Of a DNA stretch of 64,000 nt, positions 48,087 to 58,507 are shown piece after piece. The stretch is from Miscanthus floridulus. Its lineage: Eukaryota > Streptophyta > Magnoliopsida > Poales > Poaceae. The notes beneath the pieces are model-generated. The model did not search any database. It was given only the letters and a program-made list of their open reading frames with translations, and was not told the DNA's origin. The stretch lies in contig NC_089581.1 of assembly GCF_019320115.1 (NCBI RefSeq), forward strand, positions 93,246,802-93,310,801, read 5' to 3'. How positions within the stretch are numbered: position 1 is the stretch's first letter; each line of letters opens with the position of its first letter. Both the position numbers and the translations under genes were made by a program.

Positions 48087-49585
48087 CTCTCTAAGTGCCT
48101 GGATCATAGGCCAAACCTCTTTCCTAAAAGGCAATCCCTGAAGCATTCTAAGTCTCCTATGTTTTACAAAACTTCACTAGAGTCCTTTTATGTTTGATGC
48201 ATTAGGTGATAAGAGTTGAATTGAAACCACTTAATGCATAGAACTACCTTGTCCAGATATATACACCTTTAACCCCATGTAGGTCTAGGATCAAATACAT
48301 GCTTAGTCATGCTTAGACCAGTAGAAGTCGAGTGATTTCCTATCACTTGCGAGATATAGGTGGATGCCGAAGCATGGTTGGCTATATTTGCTATCATGGA
48401 AAAGAACCATGGGGTAATGTAAACGGAGGCTAGGTAGAGTCTATGTGTAGGTTGACTCATGTGAATCCGTCTATGCCGATTAAGGACCATACCATTGTTG
48501 GGCGCTTCTGACAAGATTGAACACATGCCTCTCACTTAGCTGGCTGGATAACTCATTATGACCGTGAAGCCAAGTAGCTCAACTCAGGACGGGCCCCGTT
48601 CTATAAAAGTGTGCACTCTATAAAAGTGCCTGAATGTCCTTGCAGCTGGTTGTCCCTGATTGCGCGGCACTAGGCGAACCTACGAAATGTGGACTTGAGT
48701 TGTACCAAAGGTGACCATTGATCTGGTCTACCTAGGATTGTTTTAGGAATAAATTCTCAGCTGGTTGAAATTGATTCGAATCGCCGTCTCTCCCAGACGG
48801 TGAGAAACTTGGCTAGTACTAACATTGTAGTAACTATATTATGGAATGATGGTTATGATGAACATGGAATTATTATACCAACTATGGTTACTATTGTTAT
48901 GCTACTAAATGATATACCACATGTTTGGCACAGGTTAGTTGATAATCTAGAGATGAATAGCTATAATTAACTTGATGACTGAATTATAAAATGTATAGCT
49001 CAATTAGTGGCTTTTTATGCAAAATGTTGTCAAGCTAGCTCCACTTATAAAGCCTTGCATAATCCTTGGAGTCACTTTATTTTTGGTTTATGATGGGTAA
49101 GTCTAGCTGAGTACCTTCTCGTACTTAGGGTTTTATTCCCATTGTTGCAGATGGTACAATTTATCATGCCTATTGCAAGAACTGCTTCTGTTCACCATGG
49201 ACAAGGAGTAAGCACTGGGCAGACATCTCTTATTAATCCCTCTCTTTTGCTTTTGTGGAAGTGTGATCGTGAGCTAGCACTATATTTAAACAATGTTGCA
49301 GATGTTGGTTTCAAACTATTAATTTGCTTCCGCTACTATCTTACCTGAACGTGGTTTGTAATAACTTTAATTCGTACTCTAATTAATGAACTGTATTTGT
49401 GAACTTTATGTAATGTGTGACATGTGTGTTGAATCATGTATGATCTTGGTTGTATGTTGGTTGAATCGAGACCCTTCGTGGTACTCGATGGACTACCGGG
49501 TTTATATGGGCTTAAGTATGATAGTGCGACCGCTTGTGGGCTACCATTGTACTTGTGCTCTTATAAATTGGATAGTTTTGCTACA
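48087..49585 (+). mobile_element. 3' LTR of T2, second part
   Basis: Continues the LTR interrupted at 34407 and ends ...TTTTGCTACA at 49585, matching the 5' LTR end at 23962. Next comes TCCCT (49586-49590), the right target duplication of T2. Confidence 0.9.
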
Positions 49586-49590
49586 TCCCT

Positions 49591-50467
49591 GTGGCAATAG
49601 TGGAAGGCAGAATCTGAAGGAAAAACTCCTTGGGAAGGTGCCCAGGTAGTTGCTTTTGAGGTGTTGAGCCAGATATGTCAGCAACATGGGGATGAGCTTA
49701 CCGGTAGTGCCACTGGTACTTTTCCTTGGGTGGATCCATCCATAGCAGTTTGGGCATAGCATAACTGCAATGCATTGATTCAAGACCAAGATGAGTGGGC
49801 AAATAGTTCTAGACCCGCTATGAGTGCAAAGTTTGCCATGATGAAGATGTTCTATACTCGTTAGGATACCAAGGACTTCTGGCAGGCATCCTATACCACT
49901 TGCATGGATAGGCTCATCAGGGACAAAGCTGCATAGCGTAAGCTAAGGAAGCATGTTCACAAGCACAAAAAGGCAGCAAGTGAGCCTCGATGGGACACCG
50001 ACCAAGCTTATGTAGCATTGGGAGAACTCCACACTCAGATTGAACAGGACAATCAACAGAGAGCTACCGCCCAACTGGCAAAAGCTAATGATCAGGCAGT
50101 GCTAGCAGGACTATGGGAGTAGCTAGAGGCTACTCACACCGAGGCACTCATAGCTACATGCTAGTGGATCCAAGCAAACAACAGTGCTGCCATGACAGAA
50201 GCAGCACGAAACAATGCTAAAGCCTTAGCCACCCAGCAGTACTGAGTCGAAAGGGACTTACGCCAGTAGATTGCGCATATCGAGAACATGGTGATGGATA
50301 TTTAGCATGAGATGTATTATCTAAATAACCAACTACACCCGGTCCTTGATGAGGAGGAAGAAGATCTAGAAATGTTAGTTGAAGTTGATGGTTGGGAAGA
50401 AGAAGTGGATCTAGAAGCTGAGGACGATGCTATCTCTGACCTCGACAACGAGCACGCTAAAGAGTAG
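49591..50467 (+). pseudogene. Upstream ORF of T1, main part
   Basis: Resumes the T1 upstream ORF after T2. It retains the basic cluster KLRKHVHKHKK (about 49940-49970), the Gln/Ala-rich helix and the acidic tail DEEEEDLEML...EEEVDLEAEDD, ending with TAG 50465-50467. Several codons that are TAG in T2 are still CAG here (for example CAGCAG near 50237), and the reverse occurs too, so the two copies decayed independently. One single-base length difference from T2 is implied. Confidence 0.72.
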
Positions 50468-50843
50468 AGCTGTTTAGTGACTAGTTTGAAGCACTAGTTG
50501 TATCCCTGCTATCATTATGTAATGGATTAGTAGTTTGAATTTTGGTATTTGTGACGTAACTTTGGTGTAATATTGGCACTTTGCACGTTGTTTCAATATG
50601 GTTGAACTTTGATGAAATTCCAGTTTTGTTTTAATGGTGAAATATGACATGCATGTTAACATGTTGCAAGTACGATAAGTGATCTAATTGGTGATGTTAT
50701 ATTGCAAGAATGAATTATTATGCCTCTGTTTTATTGTATGAATTTAAGATTCTCTCTAGTAATTTCAGGTTGGCATGATTACACAATTCATCTACAATCT
50801 CTTGACATCAACCAATAATCACTTATTGTTGCAAGTTTTGTAG

Positions 50844-51546
50844 ATGACTCACACCCATGCTGGGGTAGGCACAAGCCAGGGTGGCAATGATGGTGATTTA
50901 CCACCACCACTGTCACCTTCTACGAATGAGTTCTTCACACAATTTCTAGAAAATCAAAGAGCTATGGAAGAGACTTTGCGCCTCATTGCGTAGAACAACC
51001 CTCAGGCCCGCCAGCAACATCAAGGGCCTGAACCAAACTAGTATAGTTCATTCAAGGACTTTCAAGACATGAAGCCTCCTATCTTCAAAGAGGCTGAAGA
51101 ACTGCTCCATGTGGATGAGTGGCTAAACATGATAGAGTAGAAGTTCCATCTGTTGAGGGTTACTGAGCATCTAAAGGCTCAATATGCATCTCATCAACTA
51201 CAAGGACCAGTAGGGATATGGTGGACTCATTTCCTATCCTTTCTACCTACCAACGCAAGGGTCACCTAGGAGCAGTTCAAGTTAACCTTTAGGGGACATC
51301 ACATTCCCCTAGGGCTAATGCGCATGAAAGCCGTCGAGTTCATGAGGCTTACTCAAGGGACCAAAACCCTTACCGAGTACATGCATGCCTTCAACAATCT
51401 TTCCTGATATGCCCCATAGTTTGTCAACATAGAGGAGAAGAAAATAGAAAGTTTCAAGAGAGGCCTTGGCACTAAGCTAATGAAGACTATGGCCAACTCA
51501 AGGTGTACAACATATAATGAGTTTGTCAGTGATGCCTTAACCTAGG
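50844..51546 (+). pseudogene. Gag of T1, interrupted by element G
   Basis: ATG 50844 (MTHTHAGVGTSQ). The frame is open apart from about seven stops to 51546. It covers the gag N-terminus, PPIFKEAEELLHVDEWL, GIWWTHFLSFLP, IPLGLMRMKAVEFMRLTQG and KIESFKRGLGTKLMKTMAN. G is inserted right after ...SDALT. The remainder, including the knuckle, should lie beyond the window. This copy reads better than T2 gag at its N-terminus. Confidence 0.82.
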
Positions 51547-52017
51547 TGTGGGGGGTATGACCCTAGATACCCATGGCAGACCACATGGGTTGCGCCCCCA
51601 GGGGTGGCCTAGCCCACAAGATGAAGCCTTGTAGGGCAGAGTGCTACTTAGCGTAGCTCGCAAGACACCAGGAAGATATCCTAAAGATACTATGAGATCT
51701 GTTAGGATACATATGATCCCAAGATTCCTTTAATCTATTATTACTCTCTGGTTATCTCCTAGATCTAACCGACTTGTAACCCTGCCCCTCGGACTATATA
51801 AGGTGGGTAGGGCCCCCTCCAAACACATGCAATATCATATGATACCAATACAATCCAATAGACCATTAGAGTAGGGTATTACGTCATGCTGATGGCCCAA
51901 ACCTATCTAACTCTTGTGTCTCTATTGCCTTCTTGTTCTTGATTACACGCATCTCTGTTAATCAATCTACCTTTGTGGGATACCCCTCAGAGGACTGTCG
52001 ATGATATTCTATCGACA
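51547..52017 (+). mobile_element. 5' LTR of element G, 471 bp
   Basis: TGTGGGGGGTATGA...TATCGACA. A TATA box CTATATAAGG lies at 51794-51803. The five bases before it are CTAGG; the matching right duplication would be outside the window. Confidence 0.85.
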
Positions 52018-52019
52018 AT

Positions 52020-52037
52020 TGGCATGCCAGGTAGGGG
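52020..52037 (+). other. Primer-binding site of G
   Basis: TGGCATGCCAGGTAGGGG, two bases after the LTR, identical to that of D. Confidence 0.8.
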
Positions 52038-52053
52038 TGTGCGTGCTGTTTCC

Positions 52054-54536
52054 ATGTCGAACAAGATGGTATGTTTTGTAGGATCTTCATCCCTCCCATA
52101 GCCTAGCCAGATCTTCATTATCGGATCGATCTCATGTATCATCAATGCTGATGGAGTCAGAGAGCTCATCGAGCCAGTGTAGGTCAATATTACACCAATC
52201 ACCCCAACACCTATGATCACATATCTGATCTCAGAACCACCTCCGAGGTTGCTTTCACTAACAATTCATCGCCCACTCCCCCGCTACCCAAGGAGGCAAA
52301 TCAACAACGATGATCTGATCGCATCCATTAATCAGGTCGGCCAGAAGCTCACCGATTGCCTCTCCATCATAGAATCAGCTCTGACCACCCTAGTCTAGTG
52401 CCAACCATCCTTCGATTTAGATCAATCAGAGGTAGATTGGGAAACTCTAGGGGTTATGGCCCTACCCTTTGGGCTCACCAGCATCGCCGCCACCTATCAA
52501 GATGCCCTAAGGGGCAAATTCACCAACTAGGTTGGAGATATCTATCCTCTTGCCAACCAGATCACCAAATAGCTCTTGTTGGTTGTCAACATGTTACACG
52601 TCGGCCAATGCCCTAGAGCATCCCTCCAAACCATCATGGAGGAGAATCCAGACTCTGAGTCCTAGGGCTCTACGGAGACTGTCACCGAAACCACCGCCGA
52701 ACAACCTCCTTTCCCTCACTTCCATGGAGGCGCAATCTTCAATGTCAGCGTTGATAGCCCCCTACGAGAAGGGGAAACCAAGGAGGTCCACACCGCCCGT
52801 GTCAATAGGAATGTCAACCATGCGCAGCGCCGAGCAAACGAAGCTACCCTTGTGCTAGCCGTGGCTGCTCACAATGATCAGCTCGACTCGCAAGGAAGGC
52901 CACGCCAACTCCAATGCAACCTTGATGATGAATTTGACCATGTTGATGGCCACAACATCTACAAGACTCCAAGCATCAACTTGGTCATGGCCGCCAACGA
53001 GCTTGCCTGGCTCCCACAGACACCGGAGGTCACCAAGGTCACCGCCAAGCTTAAAGCGGTGCACTACAAGGTCAACAAGATCTGCTAGGATCAGAGACCT
53101 TCCTACTCGACAAGCTCGATTTGCCGATCAGCCATGCCAAGATCTAATCACCACCCTAGCCAAAGTCATTTCATAGACCAGCACCATGATGATGGACAAC
53201 CTCTCCTAGGGGGAGCCAGGGGCAACCGCATCAACCACCCTCACAAACATGACCAGGAAGTCGACCAGGACATCCGAGCACACCTCAACAATCTCTGAGA
53301 TGCATGATGACATATCGACATCGCTGTTTTTCTCGCCATGAAGAAGAAGTACGCCACCATCAAGAGTACGAGCAAGAGTTTGGTAATCTAGACTCAGCCC
53401 TCCACCACTCAACATTGACAATGCCATAGATCACAATGGCAATGATCCCAAAGGGCCCCAAGCATTCACAAGGGCACTCTAGACACTCTAGTGGCCCCAT
53501 GGTTTCAAAATCACAAGGGTCAAGCCCTATGAAGGATAGATGAACCCCACATAGTGGCTACAAGCTTATGCCACTACTATGCACATAGCTAGGGGAGATA
53601 CCAGCATCATGGTGAACTATCTTCCTATCATGCTCACACCAACTATGATGAACTAGTTCACAAGCCTTGCCCCTGACTCCATTGGATCCTAGGAAGAGCT
53701 AAAGAAGGTCTTCACCGATAACTACATGGCCACGTGTACTCAGCTGGGCACCAAGCATGATTTGAACCACATTTACCAGAAGTTGTCCAAGTTCCTCCGT
53801 AGCTACATCAGATGTGTGTCTAAGATGAGGAACTCTATTCCCAACATCACGAAAGTAGAGGTCATCACCACCTTTGTTCGAGGACTCCATCACCGTGACC
53901 TCCGCTCCAAGTTCAATCGCAAGCCGCCTAAGGGGATCGGTGAGATGATAACAACCGTTGACCAGTATGCCGACGCCAAAGAGGCTGAAGTGCGCTTCAA
54001 CAAGGATGCGGGCACTCATCGCCCAACTTGCCGCAGTGATGAGTGACCCAATGACCGATGCCACAACGACCGCCGCTATGATGACCGCAGTCACCATCGG
54101 GACAGTGGTCGTGATCAGCTAGAAGGATCCAAATCTAGTCAATATCATCACCGCCGACCAGACCATATCATCACCGCCATTGACAAACCTCGCGCCAAGC
54201 ACTACTATGATGAGCAATACAAGAAGATCCTCGAAGACCCATGCCCTCTCCACAAAAATAGCAAGCATAAGATGAAGGACTGCCTCGGCTTGGCTAAGGA
54301 GTTCTAGGCTAAAAAGTCAGATGACGACAACAACGATGGAGCCGAAGGCCGCCGACCACCTAGGGGCAACAACAATGCCTTCTAGGATCACGACAAAGTG
54401 GTCGCCACCATCTTCAGGGGCCTTGATGCTGTCGAGAGCAGAAGCGATCAGAAGCTCATTGCCCATCAGGTGCTCACCATCAATGTAGAAGACGTTGTCT
54501 CCAACCCTAGCTATCGCCCCTAGTTTGAGGTCCCCA
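52054..54536 (+). pseudogene. Gag of G (broken)
   Basis: Possible start ATG 52054 (MSNKMVCFVGSSS). The N-terminal part to about 53100 is frame-shifted, with Ala-rich fragments. The gag core is at 53540-54030 (WLQAYATTMHIARGD, NYLPIMLTP, ELKKVFTDNYM, IRCVSKMRNSIPNI, FVRGLHHRDLRSKF). A His/Arg/Asp-rich linker follows, then a knuckle-like CPLHKNSKHKMKDC at 54242-54283. Stops sit mostly at TAG. Related to, but clearly distinct from, D gag. Confidence 0.8.
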
Positions 54537-55320
54537 TCACCTTCAGTAGGGCTAACCAGTGGGCAAACATCGCTTACATAGGGCATTTCCCCCTCGTCCT
54601 TGATGCAATCATCCATAAAGTGCTTTTTAGAAAAGTGCTCATTGATGGTGGTAGCGCTCTGAACCTCCTCTTCATCGGATCCCTAAAGGAGCTAGGCCTT
54701 GGGATAGGAAATCTCACACCCTCCTACTCCTTCTAGGGTGTGGTACCTGGCAGGGCATCCAAACCGCTTGGAGAGATCACCATACCAGTACAGTTTGGCA
54801 CGGCTAGCAACTACCGTGTCAAACACATCAACTTCTACATCGTTGACTTCAACACCACCTACCATGCCATACTTGGTCAGCCAGCTCTGGCCAAGTTCAT
54901 GGCCATACCACACTATGCCTATCTAGTATTGAAGATGCCTTCACTTGTAGGAGTTCTAGCCCTACGGGCCAACCTCTCCATCGCTTATGCTTGCGAGATA
55001 GAAAGTCTTGGTCCTCGCCAAAGCCACCAACCTCTCCATCTAGATGGCTAGCATGGTCACCGACACCAAGACGGTGCCCGCTGATGACCTAGAGATTCTA
55101 GCGCTGGAGCCTCCACGTGCCTCCGCCAAGTCCAAGGAAACCAAGGAGGTCGGCCTCAGCCTCGATGACCCCTCCTATGTGCCAACACCGACGTGTTTGC
55201 TTGGAAACCTGCAAACATGCTAGGGGTACCATGGAAGAAGATCGAGCAATGCTTAAATGTCTCACCGACCACCAAATCGATCAAGCAGAAACTCTAGCGA
55301 TTCACGCTAGACAAGAAGGA
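54537..55320 (+). pseudogene. Aspartic protease of G (broken)
   Basis: ANIAYIGHFPLVLDAII leads to the active site VLIDGGSALNLLF (about 54634-54672). The second motif AILGQPALAKFMAIPHYAY is at 54868-54924 and KMPSLVGVLALRA at 54936-54974. A stop at 54735-54737 and a slip near 55000 break it. The linker to RT (55050-55320) is poorly preserved. Confidence 0.82.
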
Positions 55321-56589
55321 GGCTATTAGGGTAGAAATAAAGTGGCTCTTAGCTACCAGATTTATTAAAGAAGTGTATCATCTTGAGTGGTTAGCAAACC
55401 CTGTTCTTGTTCAAAAAAGAATAAAGAATGGAGAATGTGTATTGATTACACTGATCTCAACAAACACTACCCTAAAGACCCCTTTAGTCTACCTTGGATA
55501 GATGAGGTTGTAGACTCCACCACCAACTATGAACTACTCTCCTTTCTTGATTGTTACTCCAGCTATCACCAGATATCCCTCAATGAAGATGACCAGATCA
55601 AGACATCGTTTATCATGCCTTTCGTTGCTTATTGCTATACCACCATGTCCTTCGAACTCAAGAACACTAGGGCGACCTACCAAAGGGCCATCTAGATGTA
55701 CCTTGATCAGTAGATAGTCTGCAACGTCAAAGCTTACATCAATGATGTGGTCATCAAATCCAAGACCACCGATAATCTCATTGCCGACCTCGAAGAAACG
55801 TTCGCCAACTTGAAAAGGTATAGATGGAAGTTGAACCCTTCAAAGTGCATCTTTGGAGTTCCATCCGGCATACTCCTAGGCTACATCGTCAGTGCCTGTG
55901 GCATCGAGCCCAACCCCGACAAGGTCTCCACCATCACCAACATGAAATGGCCAACTTACGCAAAGGACGCACAGAAGCTTACAGGTTGCATGGCTACTCT
56001 CAACCGCTTTTGTATTGCACCTTGGCAAAAAGGGACTACCATTCTTCAAACTCTTCAAGGCCTCTGAGTGCTCCTCCTAGTTAGAGGAGGTGGACACAAC
56101 TTTCAAGTAGCTTAAGTTGTTTCTAACAAAGCCTCTGGTCATGACGGCACCTCGACCAGACAAAACTCTACTAATCTACATCACTGCCACTTCTTGCATC
56201 ATTAGCACAGCTATCGTCATTGAACATGAGGAGGCCAGGCATGCCTATAAGGTGTAATGTTTGGTCTACTTCATTAGCGAGGTCCTTAATGAGTCCAAAA
56301 CTCATTAACCTCAAATTTAGAAACTACTATACGCTATTCTAATCATGTCGCACAAGCTCCACCATTACTTCGAGTATTACAAGATCACCGTGGTCACTGA
56401 GTTCCCTCTAGGGACATTCTCTGCAACAAAGAGGCCAATGGCTGCATCATCAAGTGGGTTGTTGAGCTTGGCACTTACTCCATCAAATTCAGAAGTAGGC
56501 TTACCATCAAGTCACAGGCGCTCGCTAATTTCATCGCTGAGTGGAACGAGATTCAAGAGCCCATCCTCGCTACTTGCCCCGAGAACTAG
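55321..56589 (+). pseudogene. Reverse transcriptase and RNase H of G, catalytic Asp lost
   Basis: RT motifs: RFIKEVYHLEWLANPVLVQK (55358-55415), a slip near 55415-55430, WRMCIDYTDLNKHYPKDPF, LSFLDCYSSYHQI, MSFELKNTRATYQRA. The catalytic box reads Y-I-N-D at 55735-55746: the first Asp of the usual YxDD is Asn (AAT at 55741-55743, a G-to-A change). This alone would abolish polymerase activity. Thumb and RNase H-like sequence (YITATSCIISTAIVIE, KLLYAILIMSHKL) run to about 56589 with stops. Confidence 0.85.
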
Positions 56590-56775
56590 GTGATGTACTT
56601 CGACGGTGCCCTTAACATCAATGGTGCTGGTGCTGGCATTTTGTTCATTACGCCAACCAAAGACAAGCTCCGATATGTTCTCCACATACATTTTCTAGCT
56701 TCCAACAACACCACCGAATACGAAGCAAGTCTCCAAGGACTCCATATAGCCGTCATGCTCCGCCTCAAAAGCCTC
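56590..56775 (+). pseudogene. Second RNase H of G, cut by element P-C
   Basis: VMYFDGALNINGAGAGILF (56590-56648) and NNTTEYEASLQGLHIAVMLR (56705-56764) are the start of a second RNase H with the first Asp and Glu positions visible. The domain ends at 56775, where P-C begins. The missing part should resume beyond 64000 after a repeat of GCCTC. Confidence 0.85.
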
Positions 56776-58210
56776 TGTTGGCACAAAACTTCATCCTGTG
56801 CTGGGGCACATGAGCAAGCCAGAAGGGGCCACTCGATGGAGCTGGAGATCCGCCTAGCTTCAACGTAGGGATTATCGATCTGGCGCACTCCTCCTGAGAC
56901 ATGCCAGTCAATTTGACCCTGCAATTTATAAGCAGAGAGAGCTAATCAGTAATTTAAGGCGGAACATGCTGGTGTTGCTAGATGGTCCCGAATGTGTGGC
57001 TTCGAGAGCCGATGTGGAAGGAAATCGACTAAATAGTCGATTCCAGCATACTCATAAGAATAAATCAGTTAAAGCTCATGGGGTTGTGGAAGGAAAATCG
57101 GTTATCATTCAGGATGAATATTGTTATTTAGACAAATATTAGTCAATGGCAATAAGATGTCAATAATAATCAGTTTATGCTAAGCCAATGACTATAAGTA
57201 ACCGAATACCTTTTTATATAAAAGAAGCAGCTCATCATCATTTAACCATTTAATAGAGATAAATCTAATGAACATATTAGATCTCATCTATCATTATGAC
57301 TAGTGGGGCATGAGGTAGAATCATGCAGGCCATAGAAACAATGATATATTCGATGACCCTAACTTATTACTATTATTAGTGGGGCATGAGGCAGGATCAT
57401 GCAGGCCAGAATACAATAATAAGATCATGGGGCTAACACATCTTTCAACCTATCTTTACTTCAACAGTCTCATGACATGAACTGCATATGTGAAAACACT
57501 CGATATCGACTAAAATAGTTGATTTAGACATAGCGCACAGTTAAGGTCATGCCCTATCAGGAACAGATCTACCAAGTAACAATCCCCACTCCACGGTGCT
57601 AATAGTGGGGTGTGAGGCAGAATCACATAGGTTCTCGTTAGCCAATAGATCGATTCAAGACCAAACATGCCTTAACCGCACACTATTCATGATCAAGATT
57701 GACATCAAACAGCCGATAAAACATAACTCATCATTTAAGATGTAGATTAGATCGGTTTAGATTAATAAACGATGGGTTTAATAGGATATAAGGTCGCCGA
57801 GATCTACTCTACTCTGACTCCTAAGGGGTGGTCGGAGCCAAAAAAAGTAAGTAACTTGTATTTGATTGATTGTGTCTTTTACAATAGCCGGGGTCCAATA
57901 TTTATACCTAGAGCCTAAACATGAATCCAACTCGAGCATGACTCATTACAATCTTCAGCATAGATGAAAACATTTATAATTTAAGATAACTTGGACCCTA
58001 ATCTTTCCCTTTTTGTAGAGTCCGATATGTAGTTTTCTGGCGCCAACCGTAGCTCATCATCGCTATCTGCTGACGTCATCCAAAGAGATCTGATTCTAGA
58101 GTCGTATCTGAATCAGCTGATATCGATCCTTATGCAATCGATTCCTTGATCGACACAAATTTGGAAGCTTCGAGTTCCCATGTTTTTCTCTCCAAATTTT
58201 GGTGTAAACA
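56776..58210 (-). mobile_element. 3' LTR of element P-C, 1435 bp
   Basis: TGTTGGCA at 56776 and TGTAAACA ending at 58210; homologous to the P-B LTR minus a segment of about 370 bp. On the minus strand TATAAATA near 57897-57904 is a likely TATA box. The LTR is the 3' one because a polypurine tract, not a primer site, adjoins it at 58211. Confidence 0.88.
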
Positions 58211-58222
58211 CATGCCCCCCAA
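58211..58222 (-). other. Polypurine tract of P-C
   Basis: On the minus strand TTGGGGGGCATG directly precedes TGTTTACACC, the start of the 3' LTR. This fixes the element orientation as minus and shows that the PMD gene is inside the element and antisense to it. Confidence 0.82.
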
Positions 58223-58324
58223 TTTTGGGATAAAAGTGATTTTATTCCAAAATTCCTATTTATCTGTTTACCACGCCGTAACCGTTTTGCTCTGAGATAT
58301 ACGCGCGACTCCTGACTTCTCGGG

Positions 58325-58450
58325 CCGAGTCTTATATAATGTCCCAATAGTATCTTTTCTGACTCACTTGGCCTATTTGCTTTCCCCTTCTTTCTTGAGC
58401 AAATCTCAACAGCCGACGCTGCCATCGCCAAAGCTTCAACCCTAGCAAAT
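58325..58450 (+). promoter_or_regulatory. Putative promoter and leader of the P-C PMD gene
   Basis: A TATA-like CTTATATAATG at 58331-58341 lies about 175 bases before the ATG at 58508. A telo-box-like CAACCCTAGC lies at 58438-58447. The same two features in the same order precede the antisense gene of D. Prediction only. Confidence 0.5.
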
Positions 58451-58507
58451 CTTCCACCCCATCAATCTCTTATTCAAGAGGTCTTCCTCATATTCACATC
58501 TGTCTCA

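Larger units (their letters stand above)
19296..49585 (+). mobile_element. T2: Tekay-like chromovirus, nested in T1
   Basis: Ty3/gypsy chromovirus with LTRs of about 4.6 kb, a tRNA-iMet-type primer site, an extra ORF upstream of gag, gag, and the integrase C-terminus with a chromodomain-like tail. The polypurine tract adjoins the 3' LTR. The protease, RT, RNase H and integrase core are missing, replaced by the minus-strand remnant H (27294-30361). The 3' LTR is split by element D. The plan resembles that of grass elements such as RIRE3, which I recall as also having long LTRs and an extra upstream ORF. Family assignment is from protein resemblance only. Confidence 0.85.

Noticed and set aside
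52356..53176. Overlapping plus-strand ORFs in the G gag region as independent genes.
   Set aside because: They are alternative frames of a frame-shifted gag N-terminus.
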